DNA of 64,000 bases from Coleofasciculus sp. FACHB-1120 (GTDB taxonomy: Bacteria > Cyanobacteriota > Cyanobacteriia > Cyanobacteriales > FACHB-T130): positions 186,001 to 250,000 of the forward strand of contig NZ_JACJTV010000001.1 in assembly GCF_014698845.1 (NCBI RefSeq), written 5' to 3'. Below the pieces are notes generated by a model. The model did not search any database. It saw only the letters and a list, made by a program, of their open reading frames with translations, and was not told the origin of the DNA. The position numbers and the translations under genes are program-made. Shown here piece by piece: positions 55,815-64,000 of this stretch; the first letter of the stretch is position 1; each line of letters begins with the position of its first letter.

Positions 55815-58800
55815 ATGTACGTCTATCGCACCTCTCAATTTAACCGAAAGACCCTGTGCTACGGTGTTCAGGCTCAAGTAGATAAATTATGCAATGAACT
55901 TGAGCCTTTGAGTATTGATGAGTCACAGGCACGTTTTGAGAGGGTTTATCCCTACTTAAAGCGGAGAGGGGAAAACAATTTACGCCTCATTGCCAGAATT
56001 CGACCCGTACAGGACGACCTGGTGCTATGCTTACTAGACATTTTTCTCCGTGGCTCTAAAGAATACAAAAAGTTCCTGCGAACCCCAGAAGAGTACGGTA
56101 CTAAGAATCTTGACTGCCAATTAGATGAGAAAGCGTTAACTGGTTGGCTTCAACAGCAGCAACCCTCAGCCAGCAACGTGTCTTCAAGACGTGAACCGCT
56201 TCCAGACGATTTGCTTCCCTGGCTAGAACCTCCAGGCTGGGAGATAGAAAAGGATAAAGACTCTTGGGCAATCCTCTACGAAAGTGATGAGTGGATTGCT
56301 AAGTTCAAGAGTCCAGAAATCGGAGAAAACTGGGAAATTTACTATCAAATTGTCTCTGGAATAGAAGAAAAATCGAGGAACGCTGAGAAAATTGCTGCTT
56401 GGCCCGGTGTGTATTTGTGTGGTGAAAATAATTGCTATGTGCTATTTAGCCAACTTGAAACCGCCGATACACCACCTCGAAAAGTATTATTTCTCCTAGC
56501 ATCTTTTGCTCATCGACCTTCTACGGAAGAGATAGCCCAAATAGGACAGGCAACCAATTTATTTGACAGTTATAAAAATGTTTTATCTAAGCCTTTAACG
56601 TTGGATGAACTCACTCCCTTTGCTCGACGGTCTTATCCGAGTTACTTAGTAACAGATAAACAAAGTTGGCTTGCCATTCAAAGAGGAGCAGAAGTAAATC
56701 TAGCCCTTTCAGCAGAAGAAGAGGCAATTCTTAACTCGGTGTCAACAACATCAGCACGGGAAAATAACTGTCTGCCGCTTTTCTTAAATGGACGAGCGGG
56801 TAGCGGTAAATCTACCATGCTGTTGTATTTGTTTGCAGATTATTGTTATCGAAAATATTACTACGAACCGGGAAAAGAACTTCCAGGTAGACCGCTTTTT
56901 CTTACTTATAATAAGCGTCTATTAGAGGTGGCGAAAGAGTTCGTACGCTGTCTGCATACATTCCATCACCGCTTTGTGGCAGATCGAACAGAAGGTTCGG
57001 AAATCCCCGATGTCAGTGCCTTCTTTCAGCCGTTTGGGACATTTCTTTTAAACTTACTTCCTTTAGAAGCAGACGATGCGTCGCTGGCTAACCGGATGAT
57101 CCAGCAACCTTACTCTGCGGGAAACCCTACCGGCTACCGGCATACACTCCAGGAGCGTTTCGATTCCCAGAAATACATTTCTTTCCATCGCTTCCGACAG
57201 CTTTACCGAGACTCAAAGCTGCCACAAGCACAGGTGTATTCCCCAGAACTTTCCTGGCACGTTATTAGAACGTTCATCAAGGGGTACAGTCTCAGGTACA
57301 TGACTCCAGAAGACTACCAGCATGAAGTGCCGACTCAGGAACGCACTGTCCCAGTCGCTCAGTTTCAAGAAATTTACAAAACCATCTGGGGACGTTGGTA
57401 TAAGCGACTAACAACCGAGCTAGGGTACTGGGACGATCAAGACTTGATTAGATTGGTGCTGGAACTCAAGTGTTACCGTGCTGAGTACACCGCCATTTTC
57501 TGCGACGAGGCGCAAGATTTCACTCGGATAGAACTTCAGTTGATTATGCGGCTGTCTGCATTCTCTCAGTGCGATCTGGGATACCAGCCTATGCGTAATT
57601 TGCCTTTTGCTTTTGCTGGAGATCCTTTCCAAACCTTGAACCCGACAGGATTTCGTTGGGAGAGCGTACAGGCAGCATTTTACAATGAAGCGATCGCAGC
57701 ACTCGATCCTACACAGCGATTAAATCTGCGGATGAATTTCCCGGAGCTGAAGTCTAACTATCGCTCTTGTACTGCGGTTGTGCAAGCGATTAACCTGATC
57801 CAATTGTGTCGTCAGGTTCTGTTTAAAATTCCGGCACTTCAGCCGCAAACAGCCTGGAAACAAGGTCACTTTCCCACTCCGCAAAAATTTATTATTGGTC
57901 GGAATATTCAAATTGAGCAACTCAAACGCTACCTGAGAGACACAATTATTATTGTGCCTTGTGAAGAAGGGGGAGAGCTTGCCTATGCTCAAAACGATGC
58001 AGTTCTTTCTCAAATTTTGGCAGAGATTCCAGAGTCAGAACCGCTCAAAAATGTATTAAGTGCTAGTGCAGTTAAAGGATTGGAATTTAAACGAGTCGTT
58101 CTCTATAAATTTGGTGAGGAATGTAACAAAGCTGTTTGGAGTCTGGTCAATCGGCAGGAAGACTCAAAAGACCTTTTAGCGGATCGTTTATACGAATTTG
58201 AATTTTTCTTTAATAAACTCTACGTGGCTGCTTCCAGAGCCAAAGAACGTCTATTTGTTGTTGATTCTCAAATCGGAGACCAGCGGCTTTGGGGGGTCAC
58301 AGAAACTTATTTAGAAGTGCTTTTACAGCATTCACAAAATCCTGCTTGGAGAGAAAACGTTCAACCCATCCGTTTGGGAAAACCTGAAAGCGCACGAGAT
58401 ATGCAAGAAGATGACTGGCACTCGATCGCGCAGGAGTTTGAGAGCCGGGGAATGAACTCGGAAGATCCAGATTTCATGAGGCGTGCCAGACAGTGTTATA
58501 GCGATCGCGCTTATGCTAAAAAAGCAGAAATTTGTGAAGCTTGGGCACTCAAATTTGAGCAGAAATTTGGCGATGCCGGTCAGCGTTTTCTCCTGCTTGG
58601 AAAAACAGAAGACGCTTGGGATTGTTTTTGGCAGGGGATGTGTTGGTCAGCATTGTTAAAGCATGACAAGGCTCCGCCAGGTCGGGAACTAGAGCGGGAG
58701 ATTGCCCAATTCATGGACAAAAAATTGAGCCAAGCTTCTTTAAAGGAGTTCACTCACTTCCTTCAGAACTGCATCAAAAGCAACCAGTTAGAAATTCACC

Positions 58801-59243
58801 GGAACAGCCGACAGTGGAAACTAGCTTTGGAGGAATATGCGACGGGAATTGGGGCTTTAATTGCTGGGACCAACCTCCACCCAAATGAATGGCAGCGATT
58901 TGGAGAGGTTCTCGAAGCTTTAGGCGAAGGCTGGAATGGGATGCTCTACCGTGCTGGAACTTGTTTCTACCGCGCCAAGAAGTATGAACGTGCCGCGCAA
59001 TGTTGGGAACGGTGTGATTCTACTCAACAGCGTAAATATTATCTAGCAAAAGCTTCTGTTCTTGGTTTGCCAAATGGCTTGGAGTATTTAGAAAAAGCCG
59101 GGGAATCTGAGCAGATTGTTAATAAGTGGAACCAAGCGGGTAGGCCTCACACTCAATTGTGGTTAAAGTATGTTGCACCAATACTAGAAAAAGGAAAAAG
59201 AAAGAGCGGTGCGGCAACAAAGGCGAAACAGAAAAAGCGGTAA
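55815..59243 (+). CDS. RelE/ParE-like domain plus SF1 (UvrD-type) helicase
   Basis: 1142 residues. Residues 1-95 look like a RelE/ParE toxin fold (YPYLKRRGENNLRLIARIR, then DDLVLCLLDIFLRGSKEYKK). A mixed region (about 135-300) follows. The SF1A motor has motif I GRAGSGKST (326-334), II FCDEAQDF (562-569), III AGDPFQTLNP (601-610), IV SNYR (647-650), V SAVKGLEFKRVV (751-762) and VI YVAASRAKERLFVV (803-816). The last 320 residues are helical, TPR-like. A family of TRANK1-like helicases has a similar plan. Role unknown; antiviral or RNA/DNA quality control are both possible. Its neighbours give no clue beyond a kinase pair upstream. Confidence 0.85.
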   Translation: MYVYRTSQFNRKTLCYGVQAQVDKLCNELEPLSIDESQARFERVYPYLKRRGENNLRLIARIRPVQDDLVLCLLDIFLRGSKEYKKFLRTPEEYGTKNLDCQLDEKALTGWLQQQQPSASNVSSRREPLPDDLLPWLEPPGWEIEKDKDSWAILYESDEWIAKFKSPEIGENWEIYYQIVSGIEEKSRNAEKIAAWPGVYLCGENNCYVLFSQLETADTPPRKVLFLLASFAHRPSTEEIAQIGQATNLFDSYKNVLSKPLTLDELTPFARRSYPSYLVTDKQSWLAIQRGAEVNLALSAEEEAILNSVSTTSARENNCLPLFLNGRAGSGKSTMLLYLFADYCYRKYYYEPGKELPGRPLFLTYNKRLLEVAKEFVRCLHTFHHRFVADRTEGSEIPDVSAFFQPFGTFLLNLLPLEADDASLANRMIQQPYSAGNPTGYRHTLQERFDSQKYISFHRFRQLYRDSKLPQAQVYSPELSWHVIRTFIKGYSLRYMTPEDYQHEVPTQERTVPVAQFQEIYKTIWGRWYKRLTTELGYWDDQDLIRLVLELKCYRAEYTAIFCDEAQDFTRIELQLIMRLSAFSQCDLGYQPMRNLPFAFAGDPFQTLNPTGFRWESVQAAFYNEAIAALDPTQRLNLRMNFPELKSNYRSCTAVVQAINLIQLCRQVLFKIPALQPQTAWKQGHFPTPQKFIIGRNIQIEQLKRYLRDTIIIVPCEEGGELAYAQNDAVLSQILAEIPESEPLKNVLSASAVKGLEFKRVVLYKFGEECNKAVWSLVNRQEDSKDLLADRLYEFEFFFNKLYVAASRAKERLFVVDSQIGDQRLWGVTETYLEVLLQHSQNPAWRENVQPIRLGKPESARDMQEDDWHSIAQEFESRGMNSEDPDFMRRARQCYSDRAYAKKAEICEAWALKFEQKFGDAGQRFLLLGKTEDAWDCFWQGMCWSALLKHDKAPPGRELEREIAQFMDKKLSQASLKEFTHFLQNCIKSNQLEIHRNSRQWKLALEEYATGIGALIAGTNLHPNEWQRFGEVLEALGEGWNGMLYRAGTCFYRAKKYERAAQCWERCDSTQQRKYYLAKASVLGLPNGLEYLEKAGESEQIVNKWNQAGRPHTQLWLKYVAPILEKGKRKSGAATKAKQKKR

Positions 59244-59342
59244 TTAGTCATTCGCGATCAGTTTTTAGATTTTGGCAAAATACCTAATCCCTCTTTTGTG
59301 ACTTTAGAAAAAGAGGGGTGACAACCCACTAATGACTAACGA

Positions 59343-61607
59343 CTAAAACGATGGTGAGTTCTCAAGGGACTGAGGTTGTATACTTTGTTTCCAACCTTGG
59401 ATTGCCCGTTGAGCGTCGGTATAGGCAGATGAACCGTCGGGGATGTTTTGAGCGATCGCGATCGCTCTTTGTACATCATTCCGAGCCTGATCTTGTGCCA
59501 TCGCCAACAGTTGATAACTCCAGCGATTAATCACCTCTCTAGCCTCAGCACCAACTCGCGTCGAGTTACGCACCTGACGAGCCGTTTGAACTGCTTGCGC
59601 GATCGCATCTGGTGTTCCTGGATTTGCTAACTGATAAGCGGACTGCAAAATCTCTTGCGATCGCAGTTCTGTCCGCCAACCTTTAATTTTTTCCTGAGCT
59701 TCACCGTAGAGTGCCCGTCCCGAGCGAATCTGTCCGGCTGCGGTAATTGCCCCCGGAAGATTACCAGAACTCGCCAAAGCTTGCGCTTGATCCAAATAAG
59801 GCTGGTCTTGAACCCGCTGAATTCTGTCTTGCCACCGTTGGATTTTGCCTTGAGCTTCTTGATAGAGGACTCGTCCTGGTTGAATCTGTCCCGCTGCGGC
59901 GATCGCACCGGAAAAATCTCCGGCATTTGCCAAACCTGTGGCTTGATCCAAATAAGGCTGGTCTTGCATTCGCTCGATTTTCTCAGTCCAACCTCGGATT
60001 TTGCGCCTCGCTTCTGTATAAAGAGCGCGTCCTTGACCGACTTGACTGGCTTCGTTAATGGCTTCTTGTAGGGAATTCATATCCCCCAAACTTGCCAGTT
60101 GATCGGCGCGAGAGAGATAGGGACGATCTTCTACCGTCTCTATTTGACTCGTCCAGTTAACCACCAGGGATTTGGCTTCTGAGGAGCGGGGATTCGTGCT
60201 AGGAACCAGTTGTGCTTCCGCGATCGCTGCGCTTAAGTCACCCACCGTTCCCCCTCTTGCCAGTTCTCGCGCCCGATCTAAATGGGCGACATCTTCAATT
60301 TCTCTCTGCCAGCGAACAATTAAATCCTGGGCTTTATCGTATAGAGGGCGTCCGGGATTTAGCTTTTGGGCAAGGGCGATCGCGTCTTCCAAATCTGAAA
60401 CCGTTCCCTTCTGAGCGCGAGACTGGGCACTTGCCAAGTCGTTCAAATCTTGCGCTTCGCTTTGTAAATTCAGGCTTTCGGGAATTTTACTGGTAATGAG
60501 GATCGTCGTTTGCCAGTCTTTTCGATCGAGCGCCTCTTGAGCCATATCGATTAATTTGCGCCCAAATTCTGTCACCGCGCCTTGGGCTTCCTTGTATGCC
60601 AAACTGCTGGGCGGAATTGCCTGTGCCAGCTTGATCGCCTCCAACAGATTATCTAATCCTCCGCTCTTAGAAAGTTGGAAAGCTTTATCCAACTTGGCGC
60701 TCTCTTCCCGCGCCGACTGAATTAGATTCACCAGTTGATCGTACTTGGTTGTTGCCCAGTAGTTATTGCCGATATAGACCAGTTGTACGGCATCGCGAAA
60801 AGCCTGATTCCAGTTAGACTCGCGTACCTCGTCCTCGGCTTTTTTATAAAGGTCTTCTGCCTTCGACCAGATAGATTGCCAGCGATTTACGCGCTCATCC
60901 ACCAACTTGTAGGCTGGTACGCCAGTGGGGATTTTGCGAGCCATTGCGATCGCGTCCGACAATTGACCCGCTTGGAAGGATTCCTCTCCTAATTTCAAAA
61001 TCTCCAGCGACCACTCTTCCAGATACTTGTCAATTTCTGGGCGTAGCGGGTGATCTTGTGGCAAACCACTCACCAGCGCGATCGCTTCTAGTAAATCTTT
61101 TGCTGTCTGCTTAGAAGCCGCTATCTGAGCGCAGCTGAGGCGCAGCGATGCCGAAGCCGTAGGCCAAAAAATCGCTGGGCAGTTCGGGAGGGCTGGCAGC
61201 TTAAATAACAGCGCCACCGCTGTAAAACCCAGCCCCCCAGAGAGCAGCACCACCAATATGCCCCAGAATGCCCAGCTAGTCGGCAAGCGTAAAAAACGTT
61301 TAGGACGAGGTGACTTGGGTGTTTCTGAGGGAGAGGGGGGCTGTGTAGCCGGAATTTGCTGCCCCCCCTCTGCGGGTGCTGAACGACTACCCGCCGGACG
61401 CTTAGGACGATCTGTTGGTGCAGGAAGGGGCTGTTTCCCCTGACGAGGTGCTTTGCCGGGGACGGGTCGTGAAGAGTTCTCGCTCGCGTGTGGTTTGCGA
61501 TCGCTCGGACGCCCAGACGCAGGTACTCGTTTTTGGGATGTCCACCCAGCCGAATTTGAAGACTTGCCGCTCCGCCCGCCATCTGGAATTTCGGGATTTC
61601 TAGTCAT
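59343..61607 (-). CDS. Membrane-anchored repeat protein
   Basis: 754 residues. The first 113 residues are Pro/Ser/Arg-rich and disordered, then one membrane helix (about 114-136). The remainder, probably outside the membrane, has at least eight helical repeats of about 54 residues; the best three read YLDQA..LA..G...GAI.AAGQI..GR.LY.EAQ.KI..W. Repeats alternate GRxLY with Trp, reminiscent of helical hairpin arrays. No known domain. Residues about 148-155 (TASASLRLS) are encoded by a GC-rich dispersed repeat. Confidence 0.8.
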   Translation of the reverse strand: MTRNPEIPDGGRSGKSSNSAGWTSQKRVPASGRPSDRKPHASENSSRPVPGKAPRQGKQPLPAPTDRPKRPAGSRSAPAEGGQQIPATQPPSPSETPKSPRPKRFLRLPTSWAFWGILVVLLSGGLGFTAVALLFKLPALPNCPAIFWPTASASLRLSCAQIAASKQTAKDLLEAIALVSGLPQDHPLRPEIDKYLEEWSLEILKLGEESFQAGQLSDAIAMARKIPTGVPAYKLVDERVNRWQSIWSKAEDLYKKAEDEVRESNWNQAFRDAVQLVYIGNNYWATTKYDQLVNLIQSAREESAKLDKAFQLSKSGGLDNLLEAIKLAQAIPPSSLAYKEAQGAVTEFGRKLIDMAQEALDRKDWQTTILITSKIPESLNLQSEAQDLNDLASAQSRAQKGTVSDLEDAIALAQKLNPGRPLYDKAQDLIVRWQREIEDVAHLDRARELARGGTVGDLSAAIAEAQLVPSTNPRSSEAKSLVVNWTSQIETVEDRPYLSRADQLASLGDMNSLQEAINEASQVGQGRALYTEARRKIRGWTEKIERMQDQPYLDQATGLANAGDFSGAIAAAGQIQPGRVLYQEAQGKIQRWQDRIQRVQDQPYLDQAQALASSGNLPGAITAAGQIRSGRALYGEAQEKIKGWRTELRSQEILQSAYQLANPGTPDAIAQAVQTARQVRNSTRVGAEAREVINRWSYQLLAMAQDQARNDVQRAIAIAQNIPDGSSAYTDAQRAIQGWKQSIQPQSLENSPSF
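61127..61165. repeat. GC-rich short repeat inside a coding region
   Basis: The element (GCGCAGCTGAGGCGCAGCGA, then TGCCGAAGCCGTAGGCC) is in frame in the repeat protein gene just after its membrane helix. It is of the same kind as 51927-51950. Confidence 0.4.
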
Positions 61608-61812
61608 AGCTTACTCACACCACAACGCGCTTCGCCTGGGACGAATGCTTTTTAGCACAGGCAGTAGTTGCAATCCTACTCCCCTCAGCCGCAAAAAGCT
61701 ATATTCTAATCCAGAAGTCAAAATCTATAATTCATCATTCACAAGGAAATTTTCAATTCAGCTACAGAATCTAGAATCTTTTCTAGCCTTGTGACTTTGT
61801 AACTTCTGATTC

Positions 61813-62712
61813 CTAAACAGACTCTGCACGTAAATCCTCAATCAGCGCCGCTAATTCGTCACTGCTAGCCTGGTAAACCTCTCCACAAAAATGGCAAGTC
61901 GCTTCGGCTCCATCATCTTTTTCAATCATGTCTTGCAGTTCGGCTTCACCCAGCATCTTCAAAGCACCCAAGACGCGGCTCATCGAGCAACCACAATGAA
62001 ATTGCAGCATCTGGACTTCTGGTAGGATGACCAGACCCAGATCTCCCAGGAGTTGTTCCAAAATTTCCGGCAACGTCTTACCTGCCTGTAACAACGGTGT
62101 AAATCCCGCCAGTGCTTCCATTCGAGATTCCAAAAGCTGCACGAGGCTCTCGTCGCTCGCCGCCTTGGGCAGGACTTGCACCAGCAACCCACCAGAAGCC
62201 CGGACTGTACCCGCTTCTATGAATACACCCACTGCTAGCGCCGAGGGCGTTTGTTCGGAAGTCACCAGATAGTGGGCAATGTCATCCCCAATTTCACCAG
62301 ACACCAGCTCAACGGTACTCGAATACGGGTAGCCGTATCCTACATCCCGCACAACATAGAGGTATCCCTCCCGACCGATTGCTCCCCCGACATCTAGTTT
62401 TCCTTTAGCGTTTGGGGGCAGTTCCACGGTTGGGTTATCTACATACCCTCGCACGGTTCCATCCAATCCCGCGTCAACGAGAAGCCCGCCGAGTGGACCA
62501 TTTCCCTTAATGCGAATGTTGACCCTTGAACCCTCTCGCTTCATGCTAGAGGCAAGTAATAGCCCAGAGGACAGGGTGCGTCCCAGTGCAGCGGTTGCTA
62601 CGTATGAAAGGTTATGACGCTGTCTGGCTTCTTGTGCGAGGCGTGTGGTAATGACCCCAACAGCTCGAATTCCACCCTCTGCCGCCGTGGCACGGATTAA
62701 CTGATCAGCCAT
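61813..62712 (-). CDS. hslO: Redox-regulated chaperone Hsp33
   Basis: 299 residues. The C-terminal redox switch is complete: HCGCSMSR (C-x-C) and CHFCGE (C-x-x-C). Under oxidation the zinc leaves, disulphides form and the chaperone binds unfolded proteins. N-terminal signature ADQLIRATAAEGGIRAVGV. Length is normal. Confidence 0.97.
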   Translation of the reverse strand: MADQLIRATAAEGGIRAVGVITTRLAQEARQRHNLSYVATAALGRTLSSGLLLASSMKREGSRVNIRIKGNGPLGGLLVDAGLDGTVRGYVDNPTVELPPNAKGKLDVGGAIGREGYLYVVRDVGYGYPYSSTVELVSGEIGDDIAHYLVTSEQTPSALAVGVFIEAGTVRASGGLLVQVLPKAASDESLVQLLESRMEALAGFTPLLQAGKTLPEILEQLLGDLGLVILPEVQMLQFHCGCSMSRVLGALKMLGEAELQDMIEKDDGAEATCHFCGEVYQASSDELAALIEDLRAESV

Positions 62713-63160
62713 GAAAAGACCTTACATTTCTTAACACACTATACTTTTATTGTAGGCATGGCAGTTGATGGTGAGGTAGCATCTGCGCTGCTAATTATTG
62801 GAACCGTTAAAAGCAGCGAGTTCTTCAAACAAGAGTAAGAATCTGAATCTTCTATCAGGTGCAGTTCAATCAGACACAGATGGATAAACAGACTAAGAAT
62901 CAGGATAGAAATCAAATCAGCATTTTCGATAATTCAAGAATTATATTTTAGGTTACTTTAGTTAATCAAAAAATCGATATTAAATTAAAATTACTCTTGT
63001 ATTTTTGATTAAAATATTAATTAGTTGATGCATTATAATTTTCATCTGCCAAGGTTATTTAGCCGCTATTTTGGAGAAAAACTATTACATTAGGGTGAGG
63101 AGCAGTAAATAGAAACCTCTGTACCAGTAACAACTAATAACCAAAAAATCACAACGGTTT
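62713..63160. other. AT-rich intergenic region, nothing recognised
   Basis: 448 bp between the divergent hslO and a small conserved gene. It is AT-rich at 62930-63060. No hairpin or RNA signature is seen. Confidence 0.4.
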
Positions 63161-63550
63161 ATGCTAGGAAACTTTCAACAAAGCCATCTCAGAATAGAAG
63201 TCAATTCCCCAGCCGCAGTCATCGGCGACAGTCTGCTTCGTCCCAGCCAGCTAAGCCAATGGCTGTGGCCCCAGCGCCTTTCCGCAGGGCTACCGGAACA
63301 ACTGTCTGAGGGGTTAACTTACACCAGTTGGGTGGGGCCAGTGGCGATACAACACCAAGTGGAAGTGGCTCAACCCCACTGTCTGCGCCTGCTCTTGAGC
63401 CAAGGAATTGACGGTTATCACGAGTGGTACTGGGGAGAACATTGGGTACAGTCACGTCTGGAAGGGGTATCTCTTCTGTCGCTGAGTTTGGGACAAACAC
63501 TCAGTTTGCTGCGCCTGCGAGAATTTCTGGCATCCCGATCTAAGGGCTGA
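63161..63550 (+). CDS. Conserved cyanobacterial protein, SRPBCC-like
   Basis: 129 residues. Pattern PSQLSQWLWPQRLSAGLPEQ, then a central strand set (YTSWVGPVAIQHQVEV) and DGYHEWYWGEHWVQSRLEG. This alternation and the C-terminal helix SLGQTLSLLRLREFL are reminiscent of small SRPBCC/polyketide-cyclase folds, which hold hydrophobic ligands. No catalytic residues are predicted. Start supported only by frame. It is followed by a strong bidirectional terminator. Confidence 0.65.
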   Translation: MLGNFQQSHLRIEVNSPAAVIGDSLLRPSQLSQWLWPQRLSAGLPEQLSEGLTYTSWVGPVAIQHQVEVAQPHCLRLLLSQGIDGYHEWYWGEHWVQSRLEGVSLLSLSLGQTLSLLRLREFLASRSKG

Positions 63551-63717
63551 GGGCGGAGAGGTGAGGGCTGAGTAGAAGAACAAATTCCATTGTTGAGAAT
63601 ACTGCGGCGCTTCAAGACTAACTTGAATACGAACTGAGCCAGAGAGGCAGAGAAAATAGATTCTTCTTTCCAGTCGCTTTTTGCAAATCCTTTTGTCTTC
63701 AGTCTGTGGAACAAAAG

Positions 63718-63748
63718 AAACCCGTTTTCTAGTAGAAAACGGGTTTTT
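63718..63748. terminator. Bidirectional intrinsic terminator
   Basis: Perfect 13-bp stem AAACCCGTTTTCT (63718-63730) with AGAAAACGGGTTT (63734-63746) around AGT, flanked by A and T tracts. It lies between two convergent genes. Confidence 0.85.
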
Positions 63749-63800
63749 ATTCGGGGATAGACAATTTTAAATTTATGGCGAGTGACCTCGATTGACCTAG

Positions 63801-64000
63801 CTACTGTCTCACCAATCGTTGCTGTTCTCGCTCTTTCACCTCTGTCAGTCCAATTTGCTCTAAGAGCGATAGAAACTCCTGATGGATTACCCGATCCTTG
63901 GGGTACTTAGCCTGGGCGGCTAAAATTACGCCTAGAGTGTCATACCAGTATGCTGATCGCGCGTAGATTGATGCCTTGCGAATCTGCGATCGCGCAGCTG
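63801..64000 (-). CDS. DUF928 protein, C-terminal part only
   Basis: The frame runs off the end of the window; only the last 65 residues are seen, ending at TAG (63801-63803). The text YARSAYWYDTLGVILAAQAKY and HQEFLSLLEQIGLTEV matches the end of DUF928, a cyanobacterial family usually coded next to CHAT or TPR proteins. Function unknown. Confidence 0.7.
   Translation of the reverse strand, partial: AARSQIRKASIYARSAYWYDTLGVILAAQAKYPKDRVIHQEFLSLLEQIGLTEVKEREQQRLVRQ

Noticed and set aside
1-64000. Insertion sequence or prophage
   Set aside because: No transposase, integrase, capsid or terminase text was found in any gene.

Overview
The window comes from a cyanobacterial chromosome. Direct evidence is the very high density of the HIP1 octamer GCGATCGC, a Flv1/Flv3 flavodiiron pair, a tocopherol gene pair, a phycobiliprotein lyase of the CpcS type, the carotenoid desaturase CrtD, KtrA/KtrB potassium uptake, a type III pantothenate kinase and several families (DUF928, lumenal pentapeptide proteins, Rcp1-type regulators) that are typical of this phylum. 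The many sensor kinases, NACHT/HEAT architecture and dispersed short repeats suggest a large, probably filamentous genome, but the sequence alone does not fix the genus. No rRNA, tRNA, transposase or CRISPR array was found.

Layout. 0-3.8 kb (+): JmjC-type oxygenase, fatty-acid-hydroxylase-family membrane enzyme, Mpo1-like protein and amidohydrolase, in one direction. 3.9-5.4 kb: lumenal pentapeptide protein, YraN and a short conserved protein. 5.5-8.1 kb: queA and a secreted TPR protein. 8.1-10.4 kb (-): ktrB-ktrA. 10.4-14.6 kb (+): tocopherol methyltransferase, homogentisate phytyltransferase, a membrane TPR protein and a CobA-HemD fusion. 14.6-15.3 kb: an 80-bp tandem repeat and a candidate 37-codon membrane peptide. 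15.3-20.6 kb: CpcS-type lyase, then a minus-strand phosphorelay operon (CHASE3 kinase, Rcp1-type regulator, hybrid kinase). 20.9-24.5 kb (-): flv3-flv1. 24.7-30 kb: coaX, hydrolase, NUDIX, a broken RRM gene, a small basic protein and argH. 30-35 kb: small membrane protein, SpoIIE-type phosphatase, GntR regulator and polysaccharide deacetylase. 35.5-37.2 kb: dienelactone hydrolase and an S1-domain protein.

The accessory core is 37.3-41.7 kb: a 1248-residue NACHT-HEAT-metallophosphoesterase protein with a divergent small three-helix membrane protein. This is the best candidate for an undescribed conflict or defence system here. A second large candidate is at 55.8-59.2 kb: a 1142-residue protein with a RelE/ParE-like N-terminus, a UvrD-type SF1 helicase core and a helical C-terminal tail. 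Between them lie a glutathione transferase, an S41 peptidase, a fructosamine kinase, an M16 peptidase, a membrane kinase with an ethylene-receptor-like sensor region, crtD, a DUF4383 protein, and an overlapping pair made of a five-PAS kinase and a REC-kinase. The window ends with a membrane-anchored repeat protein, Hsp33, a small conserved protein and the 3' end of a DUF928 gene.

A recurring theme is the spread of short repeats: GC-rich palindromes between genes, and repeat-like tracts that appear to be inserted in frame inside coding regions (yraN, a hybrid kinase, crtD, the five-PAS kinase and the repeat protein).
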